This document shows, piece by piece, positions 6,550-15,612 of a stretch of DNA of 42,946 nt. Below the pieces are notes generated by a model that was given only the letters and a program-made list of their open reading frames with translations, had not been told where the DNA came from and did no database searches. The stretch lies in the NCBI GenBank assembly GCA_944383035.1, contig CALWOE010000004.1:1-42946 (forward strand), given 5' to 3'. This DNA is from an uncultured Clostridia bacterium. Lineage in GTDB: Bacteria > Bacillota > Clostridia > TANB77 > CAG-465. Each line of letters starts with the position of its first letter. The stretch's first letter is position 1. The position numbers and the translations under genes were made by a program.

Positions 6550-7950
6550 TTATTTTAGTGTTTGATTAAATTCATCATACTTTTCTTTATACAACATTTT
6601 AAATGTCTTTTTAGTAACTTTTTTTTGATTATTTAATTTTGCTACTGCCATTAATTTGTCAATATTATCAATTATCAATGATAAATTATTACAGTTGTTG
6701 CTTAAATACAAATATAAACAATATGCTTCTTTTAATATATCTTTTGATATAGTTACATTATGATACTCTTCTAATTTTTTTACTTTTTGTTGCAAAATAT
6801 TTAATTGTTTATTATCATCTAATGTATCTACATATATTTTTTCGAACAAGTTACAAAAAAAGCAATAATCTTCTTTGTGATTAAGATAAAATTCCTTTGT
6901 TGTTGTAATAATTACTGAAAAACTTGTATCATATAAAAACTGTTCTAATTGATAATAAAAAAATGGTAACAACTCATTACTTAATCTAAATTTTTCATGA
7001 ATATCTTCTACTAAGAGTATAACATCATATCCATTTTGCATAATAAAATTTTTAATATAAAAAATACTATTTGGTTCTTGAAGAATTGAGTTTATATCTA
7101 TAGTTATTAATTTTTTATTCATTAAATTTTCTGGACATTTTTTGTATTTTATTTTTAATGCCAATTGTCGAATTATAGATTTTTTGCCAACACCACCATC
7201 TCCAATTATCAATATATTTTTATTTTTTTGTTTAGATAGTATTGTATATACTTGCCAAATAACGTCATCTCTATACAAGATTTCATCTTTATTATCTACT
7301 ACATTATATTCTTTTATATAATCACTAGGTACAAAAGTTGGAGCTATATCATTACTTTTATTTTCAGTTGCCAAAGCTTCTTCTTCACTATATATATTAT
7401 TTGAAAAATTACTGTAATTTTTTATTTCATCTATTACATTTTCTAAATAGTCATCATCTAAAACTTCTTTATCTTTTTCAATAAACTTATATATACATTC
7501 ATAAATATACCTATGATAAGATGTAATTACAGTAAATTCAGAATTTTTAAAAATCTCTAATACATACAAATACATAATTGCTCTTGCAATATCCTCTATA
7601 TATATTTTTTCAGACAAATGTATATAGCTTGCAAAATACAAAATATATGTAAGCCTTAAACCAACAAATTCAGAATATATTTCTAGATCATCATAACTTC
7701 TATTTTTCTTTTGACTAAGTTCATATATTATATCATTTACAGTAAATGGATTTGGCCCATTTTTTGACATACTACTTGCCATTTCAATTGCATCATAAAA
7801 GCTATTATCTTCATCTTCTAATAGTGCTTTCATAATATCAATTTCTGTTATAGCATAATTTTCATCAAACATTATTTCTTCTTTTTTTTCATTAATAATA
7901 TCATTTAGGAAATCAATAGTCTCAAGTTCAAAAATCTTTTCAGAAAACAT
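6550..7950 (-). CDS. Truncated, degenerate Clp-like AAA protein
   Basis: A 466-residue protein whose second half aligns by eye with the first AAA domain (D1) of ClpC/ClpB. The Arg-Asp segment near residue 227, the phrase from Leu247 to Ile268 and the Pro-Glu-Asn-Leu segment near 273 match in order. The Walker A loop is GDGGVGKK (250-257), with Lys in place of the usual Thr/Ser. Walker B reads ILLVED (311-316), with Glu-Asp instead of Asp-Glu. About 200 helical, acidic residues precede it, in the position of a Clp N-domain but not convincingly that fold. There is no second AAA domain and no ClpP-binding loop. A good ribosome binding site and its own perfect promoter show an active gene. The function is unknown; it may be a non-hydrolysing adaptor. 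Confidence 0.75.
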   Translation of the reverse strand: MFSEKIFELETIDFLNDIINEKKEEIMFDENYAITEIDIMKALLEDEDNSFYDAIEMASSMSKNGPNPFTVNDIIYELSQKKNRSYDDLEIYSEFVGLRLTYILYFASYIHLSEKIYIEDIARAIMYLYVLEIFKNSEFTVITSYHRYIYECIYKFIEKDKEVLDDDYLENVIDEIKNYSNFSNNIYSEEEALATENKSNDIAPTFVPSDYIKEYNVVDNKDEILYRDDVIWQVYTILSKQKNKNILIIGDGGVGKKSIIRQLALKIKYKKCPENLMNKKLITIDINSILQEPNSIFYIKNFIMQNGYDVILLVEDIHEKFRLSNELLPFFYYQLEQFLYDTSFSVIITTTKEFYLNHKEDYCFFCNLFEKIYVDTLDDNKQLNILQQKVKKLEEYHNVTISKDILKEAYCLYLYLSNNCNNLSLIIDNIDKLMAVAKLNNQKKVTKKTFKMLYKEKYDEFNQTLK

Positions 7951-8004
7951 AAATTATCTCTCCTTTTAATAAATTAAATATATATAATAAATATAAATAA
8001 ATAC

Positions 8005-8022
8005 GTTAAGCAATTGCTTAAC
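8005..8022. promoter_or_regulatory. 18-base perfect palindrome in the leader of the AAA gene
   Basis: GTTAAGCAATTGCTTAAC is fully self-complementary with no loop, which favours a dimeric DNA-binding protein over an RNA hairpin. It lies about 15-30 bases downstream of the expected transcription start and has no T run behind it on the minus strand. Confidence 0.55.
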
Positions 8023-8044
8023 AAAAAAATATATAACCAATTAC

Positions 8045-8073
8045 ATTATATATAGCAACTTATATATTGTCAA
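8045..8073 (-). promoter_or_regulatory. Perfect consensus promoter of the AAA gene
   Basis: On the minus strand, TTGACA (8068-8073), exactly 17 bases, TATAAT (8045-8050). The palindrome at 8005-8022 lies between it and the start codon. The untranslated leader is about 85 bases. Confidence 0.85.
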
Positions 8074-8076
8074 GAA

Positions 8077-8112
8077 AAAATACCTCTAAATATACCAATT
8101 TAGAAGTATTTT
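8077..8112 (-). terminator. Terminator of the class A PBP gene
   Basis: Fifteen-base arms (8077-8091 and 8098-8112) with one mismatch and a six-base loop are followed by TTTT on the minus strand, 24 bases past the stop codon. Confidence 0.85.
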
Positions 8113-8135
8113 TTATATTTAATTTTAAATAATTT

Positions 8136-10616
8136 CTAATTTTTTTTATTTTTATTATTGTTTTCTTTGTATACATCTACTATATCATTTCCATTATTTT
8201 CATCATCATCACCAGGTGTTGTTGAACTTTGTGGTGTTGTATGAATATCACAAGTAGCTGTTGGCAACATATATCCCCAATCTCTTGGTTTTATAGTTGG
8301 TGTTTCATCTCTTGTAATAAATGATTTATCAACAGTAGATGGACAATATGATGTTGCAATTTTATTTGAAACAGTACATATTTTAACTGTTTTATGAACA
8401 GTACATGTATTTGTTGGAACTTTACCTTTTGCAAATAAATCTGTTATTGTTCTATCTCCTCTAGGATCTGTTCTACATGAATCTGTTGGAACAAGTCCAG
8501 AATCTCTACATACAGATGCTTCTATAACGCTATCTGGTCTTGTAAATTGTTTAGCTTCTTTACCACTACATATACTATTCATTACTGTATTAAATAGTTT
8601 TACTGATGTATATGGATATGAACCCCATCTTCTAGTTCCAATTGCTTTTTTACCAGCTTTCCCACCAACTTCTGTATAACCATTCCAACAAGCTATTGTA
8701 TAATATGGAGTAAATCCACAATACCATTGGTCATAGTCATCATTTGTATTACCAGTTTTACCAGCAACAGCAATATTTCCAACTCTGACATAGCCATAAC
8801 CTGTACCACCAGCTTGGTTAACACTTTCTAGACTACTTGTTAACATATATGCTGTGGAATCTGACATAACTCTTTTAGCTTCACTGTTATTTATAAGTAA
8901 TTCTTTACCATTTCTATCTAATACTTTTGTATAAAGTTTTGGTTCTATGTATAAACCACCATTAGCAATTGTTGCATATGCATTTGCCATTTCCATAACA
9001 GTTGCACCTTTTGTAAGTCCACCTAATGCTAATTGTGATATACCTTCATCGTTAGTTTGTTTATTTTCATCTGCACTTACTAAATGTTTTAATCCTAAAT
9101 TTTTTGCAAAACTAAATGCATAATCAATATCAACTTTCATAAGAGTTCTTAATGCAGGTAAATTCATAGAATCTGCTATTGCTTCTCTTACTGTAACATA
9201 ACCATTAAAATAGTTATAATAGTTATGTGGATCATATCCAGATACAGTTGTAAGTTGTGAATCGTCAACACCAGTTGCTGGTGAAGATACACCTCTTTCA
9301 AATGCTGGTCCATATGCACCTATTGGTTTCATACAAGAACCCGGTTGTCTTGGTACATCTGTAGCACGATTTGTAACTAAATTTCCCGTTTTTTCATCTG
9401 CACCACCAATTAGACCAAGTACATTACCATTTGATTGATCTATTACAACCATAGCTGATTGCATAAAATCTCCTGCTCTATCTGTATAGAATAGTGTAGG
9501 ATTATTATATGCTTCATTTATTGCATTTTGTACACTTTCATCCATAGTTGTATAAATTTTTAGTCCACTGTTATATACAGCATCTATAGCTTGTGCTCTA
9601 GAATAATTCTTTTCTTCTTGTAAATCAGCGATTATTTCATCAATTACGGCTTCTATAAAATAACTTTTAACAGCTGAAGTAACTGATGCATCTGATTTTT
9701 TAAATACAACTTCTGTATTTACTGCCTCGTCATGTTCTTCCTGAGATATCATACCAAGTTCTAACATTTTATTTAAAACAACTTTTTGTCTATCTAATAA
9801 TTTTTGTTTTGCTTCTTCACTTCTGTATGGATTTGTAGCCTCAGGTGACTGAATCTGTGCTGCAAGTATTGCCGCTTCTGCTAAATTTACATCTTTTAAA
9901 TCTTTACTAAAGAAAGTTTGTGCCGCTACTTCAAATCCATAAGCGCCTTCACCCATATATATTTTATTTACATATGCTTCAAAGATTTGATCTTTTGATA
10001 ATTTTTGTTCTACTTGAATTGCATTGTACCATTCTCTTATTTTTCTAGTCCAGTTTCTTTCAGTATCATTAGTTACGTTTTTTACTAATTGCTGAGTCAA
10101 TGTACTACCACCAAAACTAGAATCACCGCCGTTTAATATATATGTTACAATAGCACCTAAAGTTCTTTTTATATCTATACCATGATGTTCAAAAAATCTT
10201 TCATCTTCAATTGCTACAACAGCGTTTACAACATTTTTAGGAATATCTTTATATTCTACTGATATTCTATTTTCTTCATCATGTATACTATCGACTTCAT
10301 TCCCATTTGCACTATAAAATACTGATGTTAGTTTATATTGTTGTATTTCTTCTACACTAACAGTTTCAGTTTTATCTATAATTCCAGTAATAACTCCAAA
10401 AACAACACCAGCACCTATAATACACAAAGCTATAAATATAAATAAACAAACTCTAAAAATTTTCCATCCTGTTTTTTTATTTTTCTTACCTTTTTTACCT
10501 TTAGTAGCATTTATATTCATATTTTTGTTTTGGTTATTTGTAGATTTTGCAGCACTACTCGATGTCTTAGCTATACTTGTTTTTCTTTTGGAAGAATTTA
10601 AATCCTTTTTATCCAT
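8136..10616 (-). CDS. Class A penicillin-binding protein (PBP1A type)
   Basis: Bifunctional peptidoglycan synthase of 826 residues: it polymerises glycan strands and cross-links stem peptides outside the membrane. A basic cytoplasmic tail is followed by one membrane segment (about 52-80). The GT51 glycosyltransferase domain has Glu137 in EDERFFEHHG, GGSTLTQQLVKN (169-180) and the EAYVNKIYMG motif (212-221). The transpeptidase domain has Ser426 in SCMK, SMN (482-484) and KTG (619-621). A C-terminal extension of about 150 residues holds several cysteines (Cys-Arg-Asp, Asp-Ser-Cys, Thr-Cys, Ile-Cys, Tyr-Cys, Thr-Cys), which could form disulfides. It ends in an Asn/Asp/Lys-rich tail. AGGAGGGAACA precedes the ATG. 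It is the last gene of an operon with mazF. Confidence 0.96.
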   Translation of the reverse strand: MDKKDLNSSKRKTSIAKTSSSAAKSTNNQNKNMNINATKGKKGKKNKKTGWKIFRVCLFIFIALCIIGAGVVFGVITGIIDKTETVSVEEIQQYKLTSVFYSANGNEVDSIHDEENRISVEYKDIPKNVVNAVVAIEDERFFEHHGIDIKRTLGAIVTYILNGGDSSFGGSTLTQQLVKNVTNDTERNWTRKIREWYNAIQVEQKLSKDQIFEAYVNKIYMGEGAYGFEVAAQTFFSKDLKDVNLAEAAILAAQIQSPEATNPYRSEEAKQKLLDRQKVVLNKMLELGMISQEEHDEAVNTEVVFKKSDASVTSAVKSYFIEAVIDEIIADLQEEKNYSRAQAIDAVYNSGLKIYTTMDESVQNAINEAYNNPTLFYTDRAGDFMQSAMVVIDQSNGNVLGLIGGADEKTGNLVTNRATDVPRQPGSCMKPIGAYGPAFERGVSSPATGVDDSQLTTVSGYDPHNYYNYFNGYVTVREAIADSMNLPALRTLMKVDIDYAFSFAKNLGLKHLVSADENKQTNDEGISQLALGGLTKGATVMEMANAYATIANGGLYIEPKLYTKVLDRNGKELLINNSEAKRVMSDSTAYMLTSSLESVNQAGGTGYGYVRVGNIAVAGKTGNTNDDYDQWYCGFTPYYTIACWNGYTEVGGKAGKKAIGTRRWGSYPYTSVKLFNTVMNSICSGKEAKQFTRPDSVIEASVCRDSGLVPTDSCRTDPRGDRTITDLFAKGKVPTNTCTVHKTVKICTVSNKIATSYCPSTVDKSFITRDETPTIKPRDWGYMLPTATCDIHTTPQSSTTPGDDDENNGNDIVDVYKENNNKNKKN

Positions 10617-10642
10617 TGTTCCCTCCTAAATACTAGAAAACA

Positions 10643-11017
10643 TCACCAATCAAAAAAGATATCATAAAAATTTGCACGTCTAATACTAAAACTTATTTTT
10701 AAGGCCTCCTTAACTTTTTCCATTATTTCATTATTTAAAGTACCAACCTTGCAAATCAATCTTTTTTTATCAAGAGTTCTAATTTGTTCTGCAAGAATTA
10801 TAGAATCTTTTTTTAAATTAGACTCTTCTTTTGAAATTGGTATATGTGTTGGAAGTATATGTTTTACTTTTGTTGTTATAGCTACACCTATTACAGTTGG
10901 ACTGTATTTATTTCCAATATTGTTTTGAACGATAAGAATTGGTCTTATACCATCTTGTTCACTACCAACTACTGGACTTAAATCTGCAAAAAAGATGTCA
11001 CCTCTTTTAATTTTCAA
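10643..11017 (-). CDS. mazF: MazF/PemK-type endoribonuclease toxin, TTG start
   Basis: Sequence-specific mRNA interferase of 124 residues, like NdoA (EndoA) of Bacillus. It opens with the family pattern RGDIFFADLSPVVGSEQ; IRPILIVQN and the later Ser-Asn-Leu-Lys-Lys-Asp-Ser stretch are typical. The start is TTG at 11017: AGGGGAT lies six bases upstream, an in-frame TAG lies four codons before it, and no ATG is in frame. The usual MazE-type antitoxin gene, which overlaps or directly precedes mazF in Bacillus and clostridia, is absent here. The gene upstream is a GerS-like membrane protein. In Clostridioides difficile, as I recall, gerS, alr2 and a mazEF pair are neighbours, so this looks like a shortened version of that cluster. 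Confidence 0.92.
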   Translation of the reverse strand: MKIKRGDIFFADLSPVVGSEQDGIRPILIVQNNIGNKYSPTVIGVAITTKVKHILPTHIPISKEESNLKKDSIILAEQIRTLDKKRLICKVGTLNNEIMEKVKEALKISFSIRRANFYDIFFDW

Positions 11018-11081
11018 ACATATCCCCTACTTTCAATATTATACACTATTTATACAAAAAATTAAATACTTTTTAATAAAA

Positions 11082-11810
11082 TTAAACGTTTATAGTTATA
11101 TTTTTAAACAAAATGTTTATATACGAACTTCCTTTATCGTCGAAAACTCTATATTCTAATGGTTTTAATGTTTCTTTATCTATACTTAACTCTAATTTAG
11201 ACACTATTACTCCATCTGATAATATACTTATATAATTATTATATACATCAGTATTTATTTTATCTTTATTTTCATTATCAAATAAAATAGAATAATATAT
11301 TTTATTATCATTATACTCTATACTTATTTTAGCAAAATTATTTTGATTTTCATTTGATTCAACAAGTTTAAATATTTCAATAAATGTAGAAAGAGAAATC
11401 AAATTTTTCTTATCAATAGCATAATTTTCAAGTTTAAATGTATTTAATTGAGACGTTGATGATATTTCCAAATTATTATCTTTTAATTTATAGTAAATAA
11501 TATCATTATTATTTTTTATCTCAAATACAAAACTTTCGTTGCCTTCATTATTTTCATACACTTCTTTTATATCATAATTATTTTGATTTTTATTTGATAC
11601 TATATTTAATGAATATTCTGCAATATATGACTTTGCATTTAAAATATTTTTCTTATCCAAAATATCTAAAATATCCACTTTTGTTTTTTCTTTATAATTT
11701 AAATGTACTAAATAAAAACTTACAAGTATTAAAATTATAGCTATTATAATAGCTATTAAAATTATTGAAAATATTTTATTACTCTTAAAATTAAAACCTT
11801 TTATTATCAT
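11082..11810 (-). CDS. Membrane-anchored GerS/LolA-like protein
   Basis: Protein of 242 residues with an uncleaved hydrophobic anchor near the N-terminus (about residues 14-36) and an extracytoplasmic domain rich in beta-type strands, Asn and Lys. No lipobox cysteine is present, unlike GerS itself. I chose the ATG at 11810, which AAGGTGA precedes by six bases, over a GTG three codons earlier. Sequence similarity to known GerS is not visible by eye. The assignment rests on the position next to mazF and on the topology of an outer-membrane-lipoprotein-carrier-like fold. It is probably first in an operon with mazF and the PBP gene. The role is uncertain; a cell-envelope or germination function is inference. 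Confidence 0.6.
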   Translation of the reverse strand: MIIKGFNFKSNKIFSIILIAIIIAIILILVSFYLVHLNYKEKTKVDILDILDKKNILNAKSYIAEYSLNIVSNKNQNNYDIKEVYENNEGNESFVFEIKNNNDIIYYKLKDNNLEISSTSQLNTFKLENYAIDKKNLISLSTFIEIFKLVESNENQNNFAKISIEYNDNKIYYSILFDNENKDKINTDVYNNYISILSDGVIVSKLELSIDKETLKPLEYRVFDDKGSSYINILFKNITINV

Positions 11811-11921
11811 AAAATTCACCTTATACTTTACTATAAAATATATGTTTTAGATACTTTTTTATTCATTTTCACATTTTTGTTTAAAATTTCATTTTATATA
11901 TTATTAAAGAAAGGAGAAAAA

Positions 11922-12542
11922 ATGTTTCATATTTTAGTCTCAATTTTTAGTGCCTTTTTATTTAGTTTATCAACTAATTTTGATAATATAATAGTAGGAA
12001 TTTCATATGGTATAAAAAAAATACATATAAGCTATAAAAAATGTATAATTATATCTATAATTATAACTTTAATAACTTTTTTTACTATGTATTTTTCAAA
12101 ATATATAACATGTTTTTTAACAAAAAATATAACTAATTTAATAGGTAGTATATCTTTAATAATAATGGGGATTATATCCTTTATAATAAGCGTAAAAAAA
12201 TATATAAATCAAGATAAAAATAATAACTTTAATTATGATATTACACAAAATAATAAAATTGAATACACTAAACAAAACGAAAATTATACAATTAATTATA
12301 AAAATATATTTTTGTTGTGTCTTGGAATTTGCCCAAATAATATTGCAACCTCAATTGCTGCAAGTATAACAGGAATTAGTATAATTTTTACAACTATATT
12401 TACATTTATCACAAGTTTTTTATTTATATATATTGGTAACAATATAGGAAAAAAAGTTATAAATAAAAATATAGAAAAATATTCAGAATATATCGCCGCT
12501 TTAATATTAATTTTAATTGGAATATTTGAAATGGTAATATAA
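11922..12542 (+). CDS. ytaF: YtaF-family sporulation membrane protein
   Basis: Polytopic protein of 206 residues related to MntP/YtaF, a family linked in Bacillus to sporulation and in general to cation export. There are about six membrane helices in two halves. The first half has the acidic position in FSLSTNFDNIIVGISYG (about 10-26), the second the Gly-Ile-Cys-Pro-Asn-Asn segment. I start it at ATG 11922 because AAAGGAG lies seven bases upstream; an earlier TTG at 11877 has no binding site. It is a single plus-strand gene between minus-strand operons, with a bidirectional terminator. The substrate cannot be read from the sequence. Confidence 0.85.
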   Translation: MFHILVSIFSAFLFSLSTNFDNIIVGISYGIKKIHISYKKCIIISIIITLITFFTMYFSKYITCFLTKNITNLIGSISLIIMGIISFIISVKKYINQDKNNNFNYDITQNNKIEYTKQNENYTINYKNIFLLCLGICPNNIATSIAASITGISIIFTTIFTFITSFLFIYIGNNIGKKVINKNIEKYSEYIAALILILIGIFEMVI

Positions 12543-12547
12543 AAAAA

Positions 12548-12569
12548 GAACTTACTTTACTGTAAGTTC
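12548..12569. terminator. Bidirectional terminator after ytaF and ppaC
   Basis: Arms GAACTTAC (12548-12555) and GTAAGTTC (12562-12569), six-base loop. A T-rich stretch follows on the plus strand and seven A precede, giving T on the minus strand. Confidence 0.8.
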
Positions 12570-12579
12570 GTTATTTTTA

Positions 12580-13503
12580 TTATTTTGCATTTTGTGTCAT
12601 TACTGGTATAACTTGTTTTTTTCTAGATACAATACCAGGTAAAAATGCTGTATTATCAACTAATTCTACATTATATGATTTTTCAACTAAATCACATCTT
12701 TTACCAAGTGTAATTACTTGTGAATTACTGTTTAAAATATCAGTAATCAGTAACACAAATACATCTAATGATTTTTCATTTATAGTTTTTGTCATTTCAT
12801 TTTCTAACTCTTCTTTTCTTTTTAACATATCTTCTATACTAATTGTATTTACTTGATCAATTACTGCTTTTACATTACCTAGCATTACTTCTTTTGCATC
12901 TAATTTTACAAGTTCTTCTGCTGATAAATCTGATAAGTCAGTTCCTGCTTTTAACATTTCAAGTCCATATGTATTTACATCAATATCAGCTATTTTTGCA
13001 AGTTCATTTGCTACATCAATATCTTCCTTTGTACAAGTTGGAGATTTGAATAATAAACTATCTGATATTATTCCAGATAACATTAAAATAGCTTCTTTTT
13101 TCTCTATTTCCATATTTGCTTCTTTAAACATTTTATAAAGAATTGTTTCAGTACATCCTACAGCTTCTGCTCTATAATTTACTGGTTCTGATGTTTCAAA
13201 ACCATAAATTCTATGATGATCTACAACTTGCATAATTTTTGCATTTTCAATGTTATTTGCACTTTGAGCAAATTCATTATGGTCTACTAATACTACTTTT
13301 TGGCCATCTTCTAAAGTATCTATAAGTTCTGGTTCTTCAATTTTAAGATAATTTAATACATATTTTGTTTCTTTATTTACATTACCTAGTCTTACTGCTT
13401 TTGCATCAATATTTTTATTTTTTAAATATTTTTCCATAACAAGTGATGATGTTATTGTGTCTGTATCAGGACTTTTATGTCCAAAAACTAAAATCTTATC
13501 CAT
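12580..13503 (-). CDS. ppaC: Manganese-dependent inorganic pyrophosphatase (family II)
   Basis: Hydrolyses pyrophosphate to phosphate in the cytoplasm, pulling biosynthetic reactions forward. The 307 residues match family II. The DHH-type N-terminal domain has His9, Asp13 and Asp15 (FGHKSPDTDT), Asp74-His75 and Asp95-His96-His97. The C-terminal substrate domain ends with the Ser-Arg-Lys-Lys-Gln motif (about 292-296). AAGGGG precedes the ATG. It lies 35 bases after plsY, with no terminator between, so it is the last gene of a der-plsY-ppaC transcript. Confidence 0.96.
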   Translation of the reverse strand: MDKILVFGHKSPDTDTITSSLVMEKYLKNKNIDAKAVRLGNVNKETKYVLNYLKIEEPELIDTLEDGQKVVLVDHNEFAQSANNIENAKIMQVVDHHRIYGFETSEPVNYRAEAVGCTETILYKMFKEANMEIEKKEAILMLSGIISDSLLFKSPTCTKEDIDVANELAKIADIDVNTYGLEMLKAGTDLSDLSAEELVKLDAKEVMLGNVKAVIDQVNTISIEDMLKRKEELENEMTKTINEKSLDVFVLLITDILNSNSQVITLGKRCDLVEKSYNVELVDNTAFLPGIVSRKKQVIPVMTQNAK

Positions 13504-13538
13504 TTTTCATTACCCCTTTTTTATTACATACTTTTATT

Positions 13539-14138
13539 TTAATTTAATTTCCATTCTTGTTTTGTTATAAGTCTTTGTATACTTTGTCTATGTTTCAATA
13601 AAACTATTGCAGATGCTATTAAAACACTTACAATGTATTCTGGCATCATAACTATTGACATTACAAGATATACTACAAGTCCACATAGTGTTGAAAGTGA
13701 ACATATTCTTGTAATTATAAATACAATAAATCCTATTATTAAAGCGCATATAGCCACATTTTTATTTATTAAAAGTGCTGCTGTTATACCTACTATAACT
13801 CCTTTTCCACCTTTGAATTTATAATAAATAGGAAAGCCATGACCAATTACAGTTGCAAGTATAAATATAGAATTTACTATATAATCTATATTTACTTTAA
13901 AAATTTCAGAAATTTTTGTGACAATATAATAGCTTAAAAGTACTTTTAATACATCCAAAATAATAACAAGTGCACCTAGTGGCTTGCCAAGTACTCTTAC
14001 AGCATTTGCACTTCCTGCATTTCCACTCCCAAGTTTACGTATATCTTCGCCAGTCTTTTTTTTACATATTATAATTGCAGGATTTATACTACATATAAGA
14101 TAAACAATTAAAAATATTAAAATATAATAAAAACTCAT
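13539..14138 (-). CDS. plsY: Glycerol-3-phosphate acyltransferase PlsY
   Basis: Integral membrane acyltransferase that uses acyl-phosphate to acylate glycerol-3-phosphate, the first step of phospholipid synthesis. The 199 residues contain about five membrane helices. The three conserved motifs are present: the Ser-Gly-Asn-Ala-Gly-Ser loop (about 37-42), Gly-His-Gly-Phe-Pro (about 99-103) followed by FKGGKG, and the later conserved helix. AGGAGG precedes the ATG. The 14-base gap to der indicates co-transcription. The common neighbour gpsA is absent here. Confidence 0.96.
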   Translation of the reverse strand: MSFYYILIFLIVYLICSINPAIIICKKKTGEDIRKLGSGNAGSANAVRVLGKPLGALVIILDVLKVLLSYYIVTKISEIFKVNIDYIVNSIFILATVIGHGFPIYYKFKGGKGVIVGITAALLINKNVAICALIIGFIVFIITRICSLSTLCGLVVYLVMSIVMMPEYIVSVLIASAIVLLKHRQSIQRLITKQEWKLN

Positions 14139-14152
14139 ATAAACCTCCTACA

Positions 14153-15478
14153 TTATTTTTCTTCTGATCTTTCTCTTACTATCATATGTATTGGTGTTCC
14201 TTTAAATTCAAATGATTTACGTAAATGATTTTCTATATATCTTAAATAAGAAAAATGCATTAATTTTTTTGAATTAACAAAAACAACAAAAGTAGGTGGT
14301 CTAACTGATACTTGCGTAATATAATAAATTTTAAGTCTTCTTCCTTTATCTGATGGAGGTTGAGTTATTGCAATTGCTTCAGCTAAAACATCATTTAACA
14401 TACCAGTCTTTACTCTTAGATTATTATTTTTATCTACCTCGTTTATAAGTGGGAATATTTTATCTACTCTTTGTCCAGTTTTACTAGATATAAATAATAT
14501 TGGCGCATACGTTAAATATGATAATTTATTATACACCATTTTTTTGTATTTTTCTAATGTATTCGTTTCTTTTTCTACTAAATCCCATTTATTTATTACA
14601 ATTATTACACCTTTTCCGGCTTCATGAGCAAGACCAGCAATCTTTTCATCTTGTTCAGTTACACCTTCTGTAGCATCAATTATAATCAAACATACAGTTG
14701 CTCTATCTATTGCCATTTTTGCTTTTAATATAGAATATTTTTCAAGCTGCTCATATACTTTATTTTTTCTTCTTATTCCAGCTGTATCTATAAACACATA
14801 TCTACCAAATTTATTTTCAAAATATGAATCTACCGCATCTCTTGTAGTTCCTGCAATGTCTGATACAATTACACGTTCTTCATTTAAAATTTTATTTACA
14901 AGGGATGATTTACCAGCATTTGGTTTACCAATAATCGCTACTTTTATAGCGTCTAAATCTTCTACCTGTAAATCCTTATCGTCAAATTTATAATATATTT
15001 CATCTAATAATTCTCCTATTCCAAGTTTTCTACCAGCAGATATTGGAATTGGCTCGCCTAGTCCTAAATTATAAAATTCATATATTTCAAGTGGAGGTTC
15101 TCCTACATTGTCACATTTATTACATGCAAGTATTACTGGCTTTTTTGTATGTCTTAACATTTCAGCAACTTCCATATCAGACTGAGTAACTCCTGCCTTT
15201 ACATCTGTTATAAATACAATAACATCTGCAACTTCCATAGCAAGTGTAGCTTGTCTTCTCATTTGCTTTAATATTACATCATCAGATGTAGGCTCTATAC
15301 CACCAGTATCAATTATTTGAAAAGTTGTACCTCGCCATGTACAATCTGCATAAATTCTATCTCTTGTAACTCCAGGTATATCTTTTATTATAGATATATT
15401 TTCTCCTGCGAAAACATTAAATAATGTAGATTTACCAACGTTTGGACGACCAACTATTGCTACTACTTTTTTTGCCAT
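14153..15478 (-). CDS. der: Ribosome-assembly GTPase Der (EngA)
   Basis: Essential GTPase with two tandem G domains, acting in maturation of the large ribosomal subunit. The 441 residues fit the family. The first G domain has GRPNVGKST (10-18), DTGG and NKCD. The second has GKPNAGKSS near residue 184, DTAGIRR and NKWD. A C-terminal KH-like domain completes the protein. AAAGGAG precedes the ATG. A promoter (15502-15530) starts the der-plsY-ppaC operon. Confidence 0.97.
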   Translation of the reverse strand: MAKKVVAIVGRPNVGKSTLFNVFAGENISIIKDIPGVTRDRIYADCTWRGTTFQIIDTGGIEPTSDDVILKQMRRQATLAMEVADVIVFITDVKAGVTQSDMEVAEMLRHTKKPVILACNKCDNVGEPPLEIYEFYNLGLGEPIPISAGRKLGIGELLDEIYYKFDDKDLQVEDLDAIKVAIIGKPNAGKSSLVNKILNEERVIVSDIAGTTRDAVDSYFENKFGRYVFIDTAGIRRKNKVYEQLEKYSILKAKMAIDRATVCLIIIDATEGVTEQDEKIAGLAHEAGKGVIIVINKWDLVEKETNTLEKYKKMVYNKLSYLTYAPILFISSKTGQRVDKIFPLINEVDKNNNLRVKTGMLNDVLAEAIAITQPPSDKGRRLKIYYITQVSVRPPTFVVFVNSKKLMHFSYLRYIENHLRKSFEFKGTPIHMIVRERSEEK

Positions 15479-15501
15479 ATTAATCTCCTTTCAACATTAT
15501 T

Positions 15502-15530
15502 ATTTTAACATTTTTTTTATAAAAAGTCAA
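15502..15530 (-). promoter_or_regulatory. Promoter of the der-plsY-ppaC operon
   Basis: On the minus strand, TTGACT (15525-15530), 17-base spacer, TAAAAT (15502-15507), 23 bases before the der ATG. Confidence 0.7.
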
Positions 15531-15612
15531 AAAATTATGTTATCTTTTACAAAATAGATAGATATATTTTATTGATTTTTCTTCTTATTATTACTATACT
15601 TTCTTTTTCTAC

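Noticed and set aside
11877..11921. Earlier TTG start for ytaF
   Set aside because: It has no binding site; AAAGGAG stands in front of the ATG at 11922.
12843..13049. Leu-rich plus-strand open frame within ppaC
   Set aside because: It is the complement of a conserved enzyme gene and has no start signals.
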